DNA of 34,103 bases, taken from NCBI GenBank assembly GCA_027858965.1, contig JAQIBS010000068.1, positions 1 through 34,103 of the forward strand, read 5' to 3'. Under the pieces are notes generated by a model. It searched no databases, was not told the origin of the DNA, and was given only the letters and a program-made list of their open reading frames with translations. The stretch is from Kiritimatiellia bacterium (GTDB lineage: Bacteria > Verrucomicrobiota > Kiritimatiellia > RFP12 > UBA1067). This document shows, piece by piece, positions 1 through 8,235 of this stretch. The translations under genes and the position numbers were made by a program. Numbering within the stretch: the stretch's first letter is position 1; each line of letters begins with the position of its first letter.

Positions 1-300
1 ATGCTTACCACCGGGACCGGAAAAGCTGACCTTAATGCGCTTTCGCAGAGCTTTGCCGTTCATCATCTCTTTATCGGGGGTCAGAGATTCAAATTTCAGG
101 TCAGCAGGTTTACCGACAGCATTCCTACCATACACATGCGTCCTGAAAAGTTCAAGAACCTCATCCCTGCGTTGACTCTCCCATTGAACCTTTGATTCAA
201 CCTGCGACCCATCAATGCACTTCAGCAACTCTGGAACGGGACTCTCGGCAACTGAAATCCCGACAACTAGAATTATATTAAGAACAATCCATTTAAACAT
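1..300 (-). CDS. CE15-like / acetylxylan-esterase-like secreted hydrolase, N-terminal part only
   Basis: The minus strand is open from an ATG at 300 down to the window edge, giving 100 residues with no stop. Residues 1-18 look like a signal peptide (MFKWIVLNIILVVGISVAE). Residues 40-63 contain WESQRRDEVLELFRTHVYGR, which is typical of the N-terminal region of glucuronoyl-esterase (CE15) and related acetylxylan-esterase-like alpha/beta hydrolases of polysaccharide degraders. The catalytic domain is outside the window, so the activity cannot be checked. The start lies 4 nt after the stop of the upstream zinc-finger gene, and an AGGAG inside that gene's last codons can serve as ribosome binding site, so the two are probably cotranscribed. 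The family call is from recalled motif similarity. Confidence 0.6.
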   Translation of the reverse strand, partial: MFKWIVLNIILVVGISVAESPVPELLKCIDGSQVESKVQWESQRRDEVLELFRTHVYGRNAVGKPADLKFESLTPDKEMMNGKALRKRIKVSFSGPGGKH

Positions 301-304
301 AATT

Positions 305-1465
305 TTACTTTTTCTCTCCTGGCAGTTTAGAGCGGCTATTAAAAATATCATACTTGTAATGTGTGATATTAATACAGCTCAAACCGAAAAGGAAGATGAA
401 AATCCCGCACAAGAAATAAATCATCTGCCGCTGCCGACGTTTCTTTTTGCCCTTGGCCACCAATTGAACGGCAAGCGTCTGTAGTTTCACCTTGCTTTTA
501 CAATCCGGGTTTGATGCCAGATACTCCCTAATGGTCGTTGCGGCCACAACCGGAGTTTCAGAATCCTTCAATTTCAGTAATGAGCGAACTTCATCATTTT
601 CAATATCGTCCTGTTCGTTTTCAATATCGTCCTGTTCTTTCTTTATCTTCACATCAGCAGCCAGCAGATTTTCCAGCTCAACCACCTCATCACGATCACT
701 GTAGGTTCTGATCAGCTTCTTATATTCGGCAATCCGCCTTTCTATATCATCCAGCTGTTTCACCGTATTAAACTTTTCCTGAAAAACCTCTTCATTATTA
801 ATCCACTCAACAATTTCTCTAACGATCAAATCGAAATCATTATAAACCTGATCGGGAGTTTTAAATGTAGATGGCTTACCCTTGCAAACCTTGCATTCGA
901 CATTGATCCTTCCACCGCCCCCACACCTTCTACATTTTATTTCGCCTGTGCCCTTACAACGATTACATGGGAAATTTTTGATGGACTTTGTCCCCTTCAT
1001 AGGTATAGGAACCATGCGAACTCCCTTACCCTTACAAGAACGGCAGGTTTTCATCCCTTTGCCCTGGCAATCCGGACATTTTATAATAACAAATCCTTTA
1101 CCCCTGCAGTTTCTACAGGTATCCTGACATTTTTCAAGATTTACGCTCAATAAATGCATATCTTCAGGATAGTGGCGTGCATGCCAATTTCGGGCCCGGA
1201 TATACAAATTGGTATTACCGCTAAAAAGTGCTGCTAGCCCACCCCCAACCGTGCTCAGACTTCTCAGGTGATCAATACCATTTGTGTTTTGTGCATAGGT
1301 CATCAAAGCCTTTAGAGAATCCCCATCTCTTGAATCATCGATCAGCCTTTCACAAGAGTTTCTAAGCTCAACACTACTCGCATCAAGTGCCTGAGCATAC
1401 AGATTCCGGGCAGAAAATACAGAACAACAGAGAATACTCATAAAAAGGAAGGTTAAACAATTCAT
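305..1465 (-). CDS. Exported/membrane protein with DnaJ-type CXXCXGXG zinc-finger repeats
   Basis: The 386-residue protein starts with a hydrophobic leader (residues 1-25, ending in YAQA). Residues 117-197 carry CRNCRGKG, CPDCQGKG, CRSCKGKG, CNRCKGTG, CRRCGGGG and a degenerate CKVCKGKP. These are DnaJ-type cysteine-rich motifs, five good and one partial, against four in classical DnaJ. There is no J domain with an HPD motif. Residues 225-300 are charged and probably helical, and include a perfect heptapeptide duplication (EQDDIEN twice). A basic stretch (KGKKKRRQRQ) precedes a membrane segment at about 348-366. The zinc fingers suggest protein or thiol handling at the envelope, but the function is unknown. 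The basic residues before the C-terminal segment make topology ambiguous. It is followed at 4 nt by the esterase gene. Confidence 0.7.
   Translation of the reverse strand: MNCLTFLFMSILCCSVFSARNLYAQALDASSVELRNSCERLIDDSRDGDSLKALMTYAQNTNGIDHLRSLSTVGGGLAALFSGNTNLYIRARNWHARHYPEDMHLLSVNLEKCQDTCRNCRGKGFVIIKCPDCQGKGMKTCRSCKGKGVRMVPIPMKGTKSIKNFPCNRCKGTGEIKCRRCGGGGRINVECKVCKGKPSTFKTPDQVYNDFDLIVREIVEWINNEEVFQEKFNTVKQLDDIERRIAEYKKLIRTYSDRDEVVELENLLAADVKIKKEQDDIENEQDDIENDEVRSLLKLKDSETPVVAATTIREYLASNPDCKSKVKLQTLAVQLVAKGKKKRRQRQMIYFLCGIFIFLFGLSCINITHYKYDIFNSRSKLPGEKK
597..638. repeat. 21-bp perfect coding tandem duplication
   Basis: The unit beginning TTTTCAATATCGTCCTGTTC occurs twice back to back; the copies differ only at the last base. 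Read on the minus strand it encodes EQDDIEN twice in the coiled-coil-like part of the zinc-finger protein. The length is a multiple of three, so the reading frame is kept. Confidence 0.9.
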
Positions 1466-1524
1466 AATCGTAAAATACCCCCTTATACCTTATAAAACAA
1501 GCGAAATAGTACTTAATTCTAAAA

Positions 1525-2127
1525 TTACTTCTCAACGAGCCTAAGAATGTCTACCCATTCGTTGATGCGTTGCATATTCTCGTTTGAACAATACGCCCGA
1601 TTCCACGGACGATCATAAATTAAAATTCTGCAATTATCCAATGCAGCAAGGAGATCAAGCGCGTCTGGAGAATCATCAATAGCCAGATCAAAAGAGAGCT
1701 TGTAAAACTGTTCCAGCGTTAACATTGGCGGCGCATCGGGCGGAAGAATTTTCGGAGCACGACCATACTTATCGACATAAATGACCTCTATCCACTCCAA
1801 ACCATATTTTTTCAACCAGGCCCGTGAACCGGCATGACAGTAAGAGGGACGTCCAGTCACAATCACGACCTCATGGCCCTTATCCCGCAGCTTTCTGACA
1901 GCTTCAACTGCGCCCGAAGCAGGCTCCAGTTCAGCCAGAAAATCAACCTCATGTGCCAGATCCATCAGCTGATCTATCTCATCCCCTGAGAGGGAAAAAG
2001 CATGCTGCAGATTAAATACAGTAATTTTTTCATAGGGCACATCGCGATTAAAAACCTTTTTGGCGGCTGCGGATAAGGCACGGGCCGTCTCACATAAAAC
2101 ATCATCAAAATCTATGTATATTCGCAT
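1525..2127 (-). CDS. HAD-superfamily 5'(3')-deoxyribonucleotidase-like phosphatase
   Basis: This 200-residue protein has the HAD signature set. Motif I is DFDDVL, with nucleophile D6 and acid/base D8. Motif II is Thr91 in VTGRP. Motif III/IV is DDSPDAL (D151, D152). Family members resembling the NT5C/YqfW group dephosphorylate nucleotides or small phosphate esters in the cytoplasm. No signal peptide is visible. The gene has a weak ribosome binding site and a short GTGCC/GGCAC hairpin just upstream (2145-2157). It points the same way as the zinc-finger gene, but the 59-nt gap leaves an operon uncertain. The exact substrate cannot be read from sequence. Confidence 0.75.
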   Translation of the reverse strand: MRIYIDFDDVLCETARALSAAAKKVFNRDVPYEKITVFNLQHAFSLSGDEIDQLMDLAHEVDFLAELEPASGAVEAVRKLRDKGHEVVIVTGRPSYCHAGSRAWLKKYGLEWIEVIYVDKYGRAPKILPPDAPPMLTLEQFYKLSFDLAIDDSPDALDLLAALDNCRILIYDRPWNRAYCSNENMQRINEWVDILRLVEK

Positions 2128-2461
2128 AGTTCAAATTTAGCACAGTGCCATCAGGCACACAAGAGGCAATAACCCAAGGTATAGATCGTTACTGTTTCAG
2201 CCATACCAATGGAGGTAAAACTTAAAAGTGAGATCACACAATATTAGTCATTAAGGTTTTTATCGTACAATATTTTTATAAAAAGGCTAATTTCAGGATT
2301 GAGTGTCAAAGCGTGTCTTTTCCATATATTTCAAGTGATCTTCAAACTTCCGGGCTATATGTTTTGCATAAAAAAGATATCAATATTAAATTTTTGCTCT
2401 GGATTTGAACGTTTCCAGTGCTTATAATGGATAACATTATTAATTTAATTTGGGGAATGCA
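2128..2461. other. Divergent intergenic region between HAD gene and cyclophilin gene
   Basis: This 334-nt AT-rich stretch separates the minus-strand HAD gene from the plus-strand cyclophilin gene, so it should hold promoters for both. Visible are a GTGCC-ATCA-GGCAC hairpin at 2145-2157 and a perfect TATAAT at 2423-2428. No credible coding sequence was seen. Confidence 0.6.
2423..2428 (+). promoter_or_regulatory. Probable -10 element for the cyclophilin gene
   Basis: A perfect TATAAT lies 34 nt before the ATG at 2462. The best -35 candidate at 17-bp spacing (TGGATT at 2400-2405) is poor, so only the -10 is supported. Confidence 0.45.
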
Positions 2462-3100
2462 ATGCAACGTAATACTTTCATCATTTTATTAATTGGATTA
2501 GGATTAGTCGTTAATGCGGCAGATCTTCAACAAAAACTTATACCGCTTGAAGCAAAAGCGCCAAAGGAGCCGAAAACTGTGCAAATTATTATTGAAACAA
2601 ATCTTGGAAATATCAAAGCTGAACTCTTTGAAGATAAAGCGCCTATGACAGTCAGCAATGTGCTCAGCTATGTTGACAAAAAGTTCTATGACGAAACTAT
2701 TTTTCACCGTGTTATCGATGGATTCATGCTCCAGGGTGGCGGGTTCACCAAAGAGATGGTTCAAAAAAAGACCGATGCCCCCGTTAAAAACGAGGCGGAC
2801 AACGGTCTGAGTAACACACGCGGAACGCTCGCAATGGCCCGTACAATGATTGTCGACAGCGCCACATCTCAGTTCTTTATCAATCTGGTTGATCGCAATA
2901 CATTCCTCAACCACCAGAGTAAAACCGACAGAGGCTGGGGATATTGCGTCTTCGGCAAGGTTATTGAGGGGATGGATACAGTCGATAAAATTGCTAAAAC
3001 CCCTACAGGAAATGCAGGAGCTCACCAGAATGTTCCTACTGAAGCGGTTGTTATTAAAAGCATTCGCAGATTTGATGAGAGTGCCGCAGCGGCAGAGTAG
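2462..3100 (+). CDS. Exported cyclophilin-type peptidyl-prolyl cis-trans isomerase
   Basis: The protein (212 residues from the ATG at 2462) has a signal peptide ([19 protein letters not shown]) and then one cyclophilin domain from about residue 40 to the end. Diagnostic segments are the [13 protein letters not shown] stretch and the SQFFINLVD stretch, which line the proline-binding pocket. It should catalyse prolyl cis-trans isomerisation during folding of exported proteins. An in-frame TTG at 2450 would extend the protein, but the GGGG at 2452-2455 works better as a ribosome binding site for the ATG at 2462. The gene appears monocistronic, since a terminator-like hairpin follows before parE. 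Confidence 0.9.
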   Translation: MQRNTFIILLIGLGLVVNAADLQQKLIPLEAKAPKEPKTVQIIIETNLGNIKAELFEDKAPMTVSNVLSYVDKKFYDETIFHRVIDGFMLQGGGFTKEMVQKKTDAPVKNEADNGLSNTRGTLAMARTMIVDSATSQFFINLVDRNTFLNHQSKTDRGWGYCVFGKVIEGMDTVDKIAKTPTGNAGAHQNVPTEAVVIKSIRRFDESAAAAE

Positions 3101-3144
3101 AAAAGCTCTTTACCAGTTGAATAATCTAAAATTTATGTGGCTTA

Positions 3145-3176
3145 AAAAACATCCACCCATGGTGTGCTATGTTTTT
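3145..3176 (+). terminator. Terminator-like hairpin between cyclophilin gene and parE
   Basis: The outer arms AAAAACAT (3145-3152) and ATGTTTTT (3169-3176) pair perfectly, with an inner CACC-CAT-GGTG stem. The 3' arm supplies a run of five T residues, as in an intrinsic terminator with an A/T-rich lower stem. It lies 44 nt after the cyclophilin stop. Confidence 0.5.
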
Positions 3177-3210
3177 ATACTAACAAACTTACCCCTGATC
3201 CAGAACCGCT

Positions 3211-5034
3211 ATGCCCAACACCTACGACGACAAAAATATTCAGACCCTCTCAGCCATTGAGCACATCCGCAAACGCACAGGCATGTATATAGGAAGAACC
3301 AGTGATGGTTCCCAGTATGAAGACGGCATCTATATTCTGCTTAAAGAGGTTCTCGACAATGCGGTCGATGAATTCATTATGGGCTTTGGAAAACGGGTCA
3401 ATATCAAGCTTAACTACAACAGCGGCGAGGTTATCATACGTGATTACGGACGCGGCATCCCGCTAGGCAAGGTTGTTGACTGCGTTTCGCAGATAAATAC
3501 TGGCGGCAAGTTCAATGATGATGCATTTCAGTTCTCGGTAGGAATGAACGGAGTTGGAACCAAAGCCGTTAATGCCCTCTCAACGGACTTTGAAGTCCGT
3601 GCATTTCGCGAAAACGATTATTCAGAGGCATTTTTCAGCAAAGGTAAATTAATTTCGCGAAAACGTGGTCGTTCAAAGACTAATAAGCGTAACGGGACTT
3701 ATGTCCGGTTTATTCCAGATGAGACAATCTTCAGCAAATACTGTTTTCGTGAAGAGCACGTACTGCGCAGATTGCGCATGTATGCCTATTTAAATGCCGG
3801 TCTGACATTTGATCTTAATGGTGAACAGATAATCTCAAAAAACGGTCTGCTTGATCTTATCCATGACGAGGCTAAATTTGAAAAGCTCTACACCCCCTTT
3901 CATTTCAGGACTAAAACTCTCGAACTCGTGTTCACGCACACGAACCGGTTCAACGAAGAATACTATTCATTTGTAAACGGCCAATACACCAACAACGGCG
4001 GCACGCATCTCTCCGCTTTCAAAGAGGGTATCCTCAAAGCGGTTAATGGCTTTGGAAAGAAGAAATTCACAGGAGATGAGGTGCGCGAAGGCATTATCGG
4101 AGCCATTGCAATCCGATTAAAAGAGCCGATCTTCGAATCACAAACAAAGAATAAACTCGGCAATCAGGAGATCCGATCAGAGTTGGTGGCAAAAATCAAA
4201 CGGGTGACAGAGGAGATGTTCCACCGTGATCCGGTCCAGGCAGCCAAACTGATTGAAAAGATCGAAGAAACCAGTAAGCTCAGAGCCGAACTGAACTCTG
4301 TCAAAAAACTGGCACGGGAGCGAGCCAAAAAAACCACTGTTCGGGTACCACAGCTCAAAGACTGCAAACACCACTTAAATAAAAAGAAGGGCAAAGGACT
4401 GGACTCAATGGTGTTTATTACCGAGGGGCAATCAGCAGGCGGATCCATTACCCAATGCCGGGACGTCGTCACTCAGGCAATAATCACAGTGAAAGGAAAG
4501 CCCCTGAATGTCTGCGATTTAAAGCGGGATGCTCTCTATAAAAATGTTGAAATTTACAATCTGATGCGCAGTCTGGACATAGAAGAGTCTGTTGACAACC
4601 TCCGCTACCAGAAAGTCATACTGGCAACTGATGCTGATGTCGACGGCCTGCACATTCGTAATCTGATGATCACCGTCTTTATTCGTTTCTTCAAGCGAGT
4701 CATTCAGGAAGGTCACCTATACATTCTGGAAACACCGCTCTTCCGTGTCAGAAATAAAAAAGAAACACACTACTGTTACAGTGAAACAGAGCGGGTTATC
4801 GCTATGAAAAAATGTGGCAAAAATCCGGAAATCACACGATTCAAGGGACTTGGCGAGATATCACCCTCGGAATTCAAAGATTTTGTAGGCAAGGAAATGC
4901 GGCTGGCTCCGGTTGATTCAACAAGAGATAACGCAGTGGATGAGACTATCAACTTCTATATGGGCCGCAACACCCCGGATCGCCGGGCGTATATCATGAA
5001 CCATCTGGTTATTACCGAGGAATCTTTATCGTGA
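3211..5034 (+). CDS. parE: Type IIA DNA topoisomerase, ATPase/TOPRIM subunit (ParE/GyrB family)
   Basis: This 607-residue protein has an N-terminal GHKL ATPase domain: E46 and N50 in KEVLDNAVDE, GRGIP at about 79-83, and GMNGVGTKAVNAL as ATP lid. A transducer domain contains QTKNKLGN. The TOPRIM domain has E405 and DADVDG (D474, D476, D478). The subunit hydrolyses ATP and, with the downstream subunit, passes one DNA duplex through another to decatenate or relax DNA. The length and the segment EDGIYILLKEVLDNAVDEF resemble the second type IIA enzyme (topo IV-like) of Chlamydiae and Bacteroidetes rather than main gyrase. The TOPRIM motif reads EGQSAGG instead of the usual EGDSAGG. No clear Shine-Dalgarno precedes the start. 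Confidence 0.9.
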   Translation: MPNTYDDKNIQTLSAIEHIRKRTGMYIGRTSDGSQYEDGIYILLKEVLDNAVDEFIMGFGKRVNIKLNYNSGEVIIRDYGRGIPLGKVVDCVSQINTGGKFNDDAFQFSVGMNGVGTKAVNALSTDFEVRAFRENDYSEAFFSKGKLISRKRGRSKTNKRNGTYVRFIPDETIFSKYCFREEHVLRRLRMYAYLNAGLTFDLNGEQIISKNGLLDLIHDEAKFEKLYTPFHFRTKTLELVFTHTNRFNEEYYSFVNGQYTNNGGTHLSAFKEGILKAVNGFGKKKFTGDEVREGIIGAIAIRLKEPIFESQTKNKLGNQEIRSELVAKIKRVTEEMFHRDPVQAAKLIEKIEETSKLRAELNSVKKLARERAKKTTVRVPQLKDCKHHLNKKKGKGLDSMVFITEGQSAGGSITQCRDVVTQAIITVKGKPLNVCDLKRDALYKNVEIYNLMRSLDIEESVDNLRYQKVILATDADVDGLHIRNLMITVFIRFFKRVIQEGHLYILETPLFRVRNKKETHYCYSETERVIAMKKCGKNPEITRFKGLGEISPSEFKDFVGKEMRLAPVDSTRDNAVDETINFYMGRNTPDRRAYIMNHLVITEESLS

Positions 5035-7145
5035 GCAAAAAAAATGGGAAAGAGAGCAATCCCGTAAACAACACCAGCCAACCCCCAAGCCTTTTTGAGG
5101 ATATGGACTTATTTAAAAACAGCCTTCCTGCGCAGGAAAGCAAAAAAACACCGAACTCTGATCACAACATTCTACATAATGAACAGGGCGGTAGCGGTCC
5201 ATTGCATACTTTAATGGACGAAAACTTCCTACTTTTCGCCTCATACACAATTTGTAATCGAGCCATTCCTGCGGTAGAGGATGGATTGAAACCGGTACAG
5301 CGCCGTATCATGCACTCACTCAAGGAGAAAGATGACGGACGCTTCATAAAAGTTGCAAATATTGTCGGTCATACCATGCAATATCATCCGCATGGCGATG
5401 CATCCATTGCCGATGCCCTTGTCAACCTGACAAACAAACGTTATCTGATTGAGGGGCAGGGAAACTTCGGCAACGTTTTCACAGGAGATCGAGCCGCTGC
5501 TTCACGATATATCGAGTGCCGTTTGACAGAGCTTGCACGTAACGAACTCTTCAACAAAAAGATCACATCTTACATAGCCAGTTATGACGGACGCAATAAA
5601 GAGCCTATAATGCTCCCCTGCAAGTTGCCCATGCTGCTTATGCTGGGTGCAGAAGGTATTGCCGTCGGATTATCCACCGTAATACTACCCCATAACTTCA
5701 TTGAGTTACTTGAAGCACAGATTGAAATCATCCGTAAAAATCCCGTAAAAGTACTACCTGATTTTCAAACCGGCGGACAGATGGATGTCTCTGAATACAA
5801 TGATGGAATCGGTAAGATCAAAGTCCGGGCCACCATTAAACCACGGGACAAAAACAAACTGATAATCACACAGCTGCCCGCGGGGCAGACAACTGAATCC
5901 TTGATCAACAATATTGAAGAGGCAATCAAAAGAAAAAAAATTGCAGTCAAACAGATCAACGACTACACTGCAGCAAAGGTGGAAATTGAGCTGGTATTGA
6001 CAACAGGCACATCACAGAACCGGGCCATCCAGATGCTTTACGCTTTCACAGCATGTGAGCATTCCATCACGAGCAGACCTGTAATGCTCTATAACAACCG
6101 CCCCTCTGAGATGACAACCACAGAAGTATTAAAAATCTGTACTGAACAGCTCATGCAGTTTCTGCAGCGTGAGCTTGAAATTCGACTTAGTGAATTGGAT
6201 GATCTTTTCCATGACAAAACACTCGAACAGATCTTCATTGAAGAGCGCATCTATAAACGTATTGAGGAAAAAGTTACATATGATGAGGTTCAAAAAGCCG
6301 TACTGAGCGGATTCAAAGCCTTCCTTAAACGGTTACGCCGCGAGATAACGCTGGAAGATGTTGAAAAATTACTGCAAATCAAAATCAGACGTATATCACG
6401 TTATGATATCAATAAAAGCCGTCAGGAAATTGAAAAAATTCTGGAAGAAGAAGCCACAGTCAAAAACAACCTCAAACAGCTCAAGCGCTACACCATCCGC
6501 TATATCAAGAACCTTATCAAGAAATACAGCAAGCAATACCCCCGTCTCACGTCCATTTCTGAAAGCGGATTCAAGCAGGTTGAGGTTCGTAAACTTACAG
6601 CCAGCGAACTCTCCCTCCAGATTGATAAAGAGAACGGCTATATAGGAACCGATATAAAAGGGGGCGAAGAGCTCTTAAAATGTTCATCACTCGATAAGAT
6701 TATTGTTGTCTGGGCAGATGGCAGCTACAAAATGATGCCCCCCCCTGATAAATTTTTTGTAGATAAAAACTGGATATATTGTCAGATTTTCAACAAAGAG
6801 AAGGAATTTACTGCAGTTTACCGTGAACCAGACTATGGTTTTGCCTACATAAAACGATTTGCTTTTGGTGGAGCTATACAAAACAAGGACTACCGTCTGG
6901 CCCCTCTTAATAGCAAAATCCTCTTATTCCAGGAGGATGCCCCTGAATATATTTTCCTTAAATACAAAGCTGCCAAACGCCAACAGATTCATCAGCAGGT
7001 CTTTGCTCCGATTGAAGAGGTGCGTCTGAAAGGCGTATCTGCGAAGGGAATACAGATGACAACAAAAACCATTGCAAAAATCGTTACTAAAAAACCACAA
7101 TGGTGGGATGACGACGCACGGGGATCAAAAGGAATACTTACCTAG
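5031..7145 (+). CDS. parC: Type IIA DNA topoisomerase, breakage-reunion subunit (ParC/GyrA family)
   Basis: The 704-residue protein starts at a GTG that overlaps the parE stop by 4 nt (GTGA), so the two subunits are translationally coupled. After a low-complexity leader (about 55 residues) the winged-helix catalytic domain begins. The DNA-gate motif HPHGDAS is followed by RAAASRYIE, in which Y160 is the expected DNA-linking tyrosine. A coiled-coil segment spans about residues 380-500. The remaining C-terminal region (about 510-704) is divergent, and no GyrA box was recognised, which favours a ParC/topo IV role over gyrase. It cleaves and rejoins both DNA strands together with ParE. Confidence 0.9.
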   Translation: MSKKNGKESNPVNNTSQPPSLFEDMDLFKNSLPAQESKKTPNSDHNILHNEQGGSGPLHTLMDENFLLFASYTICNRAIPAVEDGLKPVQRRIMHSLKEKDDGRFIKVANIVGHTMQYHPHGDASIADALVNLTNKRYLIEGQGNFGNVFTGDRAAASRYIECRLTELARNELFNKKITSYIASYDGRNKEPIMLPCKLPMLLMLGAEGIAVGLSTVILPHNFIELLEAQIEIIRKNPVKVLPDFQTGGQMDVSEYNDGIGKIKVRATIKPRDKNKLIITQLPAGQTTESLINNIEEAIKRKKIAVKQINDYTAAKVEIELVLTTGTSQNRAIQMLYAFTACEHSITSRPVMLYNNRPSEMTTTEVLKICTEQLMQFLQRELEIRLSELDDLFHDKTLEQIFIEERIYKRIEEKVTYDEVQKAVLSGFKAFLKRLRREITLEDVEKLLQIKIRRISRYDINKSRQEIEKILEEEATVKNNLKQLKRYTIRYIKNLIKKYSKQYPRLTSISESGFKQVEVRKLTASELSLQIDKENGYIGTDIKGGEELLKCSSLDKIIVVWADGSYKMMPPPDKFFVDKNWIYCQIFNKEKEFTAVYREPDYGFAYIKRFAFGGAIQNKDYRLAPLNSKILLFQEDAPEYIFLKYKAAKRQQIHQQVFAPIEEVRLKGVSAKGIQMTTKTIAKIVTKKPQWWDDDARGSKGILT

Positions 7146-7165
7146 AGCCGTTTTCCACCGCCGGT

Positions 7166-7182
7166 CTGCGTGCTACACGCAG
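7166..7182. repeat. Inverted repeat (7-bp stem, 3-nt loop)
   Basis: CTGCGTG-CTA-CACGCAG forms a perfect stem 20 nt after the parC stop. No T tract follows on the plus strand, so it is not a typical intrinsic terminator, though it could protect the 3' end of the parEC transcript. Confidence 0.6.
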
Positions 7183-7193
7183 GCAGGCAACCA

Positions 7194-7230
7194 ACTTGTC
7201 CCGCCATAGTCCCGCGTGCGGGACGATGGA
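7194..7230 (-). repeat. Degenerate copy of dispersed repeat family B
   Basis: Read on the minus strand this ends in CTATGGCGGGACAAG, close to the CTACGGCGGACAAG end of the copies at 15794-15867. It contains a perfect GTCCCGC/GCGGGAC palindrome. It is extragenic here. Confidence 0.45.
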
Positions 7231-7271
7231 GAAACTACGCCTCTGTGATATGCGAAATCTTTACTCACACA

Positions 7272-7324
7272 TTGACTAGTTATGCGATAAGCATCGTTGC
7301 TTTAGTCAACAACACTTCGTGTTG
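7272..7324. other. Two adjacent hairpins in the parC-response regulator gap
   Basis: TTGACTA (7272-7278) pairs with TAGTCAA (7303-7309) and encloses an inner CGAT-AAGC-ATCG hairpin. It abuts CAACAC-TTC-GTGTTG (7310-7324). Such consecutive stems suggest a folded RNA or a repeat element. No known RNA family was recognised. Confidence 0.4.
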
Positions 7325-7360
7325 CATAGAAAAAATTTATAATAAAATAGGTATTAATTA

Positions 7361-7405
7361 GTTACGACTTTAGGGTAATAAGAATCATAGATTTAACGTC
7401 GTAAC
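7361..7405. promoter_or_regulatory. 8-bp inverted repeat upstream of the response-regulator promoter
   Basis: GTTACGAC (7361-7368) and GTCGTAAC (7398-7405) are perfect reverse complements with a 29-nt spacer. The pair ends 30 nt before the -35 hexamer at 7436, a position suitable for an activator site. As RNA it could be a weak hairpin followed by AATTTTT. Function is inferred only. Confidence 0.35.
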
Positions 7406-7435
7406 AATTTTTAGTTAATTTTCATATCTTAAGGC

Positions 7436-7464
7436 TTGAAATATTCAAAAGATTGGCTCATAAT
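7436..7464 (+). promoter_or_regulatory. Sigma70-like promoter of the two-component operon
   Basis: TTGAAA (7436-7441) and CATAAT (7459-7464) are each five-of-six matches to the consensus, with the optimal 17-bp spacer. A transcript would start near 7471 and leave a leader of about 70 nt before the ATG at 7544. This argues against an upstream TTG start at 7436. Confidence 0.55.
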
Positions 7465-7543
7465 AATAACCGTATTTGGACCTAGACTTGTGATAAGTAA
7501 ACCCCTACTGTTGCAAAGAAAAATAAATAAAAGGAATAATAAT

Positions 7544-8221
7544 ATGTCAGATATAAAAAAACCTTGGACAAAAGCAGTCGTTTATGTAATTGACGATGAC
7601 GAGTCACTGAGAAAAGCCATTGGCAGACTTCTGGAAGCAGCAGGTCTTGTATATGACCTTTTCGATAGTGCTGAGACCTTTATGAGTTCCTGCCTGAGAC
7701 AGGCGGATGTTTCCTGCGCTGTTGTCGACATAAGAATGGGTAAAGGCCTTACCGGAATAGAACTGCAGAAAGTTATGCAGGAAAGCAACATGAATATTCC
7801 TATTATATTCATTACTGGACACGGCGATGTACAAACAAGTGTCAAAGCTCTGAAATCCGGCGCTTTGCATTTCATCACCAAGCCATTTGAAAATGATGAA
7901 CTTATGGACGCTATTGATGATGCCTTGATGTTTAACTACACAAACAAAAAAGCTGTTGCATTGCGTGAAAAGGCTGTCACCGGCTATGAAAACCTGACAA
8001 AAAGAGAACGCCAGGTATTCACCAGAGTTGCCAGAGGATTCATCAACAAAAAGATTGCGGATGATCTTCAGATCTCTGAAAAGACAGTTAAAATTCACCG
8101 CGCCCATATGATTGACAAGATGCGCGCAAACTCTACTGCTGAACTTGTTCGCATGGCATCATCTTTGACAGATGCAAAGATTCTTTCTGTTGAAGATATT
8201 GAACTTGATACAAAAGATTAA
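7544..8221 (+). CDS. FixJ/NarL-like response regulator (REC + LuxR-type HTH)
   Basis: From the ATG at 7544, preceded by AAGGA with good spacing, the protein is 225 residues. The receiver domain (about 10-125) has acidic residues D17-D19, phosphoacceptor D62 in VVDIRMG, T91 and K113. The usual proline after the phosphoacceptor region (DIRMP) is replaced by glycine. A LuxR-type helix-turn-helix (about 160-215) begins LTKRERQVF. Together these resemble FixJ/TodT-type regulators. Phosphorylation at D62 should promote dimerisation and DNA binding. The partner kinase starts 14 nt downstream, so the two form one operon. Target genes are not evident. Confidence 0.88.
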   Translation: MSDIKKPWTKAVVYVIDDDESLRKAIGRLLEAAGLVYDLFDSAETFMSSCLRQADVSCAVVDIRMGKGLTGIELQKVMQESNMNIPIIFITGHGDVQTSVKALKSGALHFITKPFENDELMDAIDDALMFNYTNKKAVALREKAVTGYENLTKRERQVFTRVARGFINKKIADDLQISEKTVKIHRAHMIDKMRANSTAELVRMASSLTDAKILSVEDIELDTKD

Positions 8222-8235
8222 CACGGTTAATTATA

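Noticed and set aside
1..195. Plus-strand reading frame at the left edge
   Set aside because: The opposite strand encodes a signal peptide and an esterase-like N-terminus with a coupled start, which explains the open frame.
2504..3025. Long minus-strand reading frame opposite the cyclophilin gene
   Set aside because: It is a shadow of a clear cyclophilin with signal peptide and family motifs; no ribosome binding site or recognisable product.
7170..7361. 63-codon reading frame after parC
   Set aside because: It starts inside a hairpin, lacks a ribosome binding site and runs over repeats and inverted repeats.
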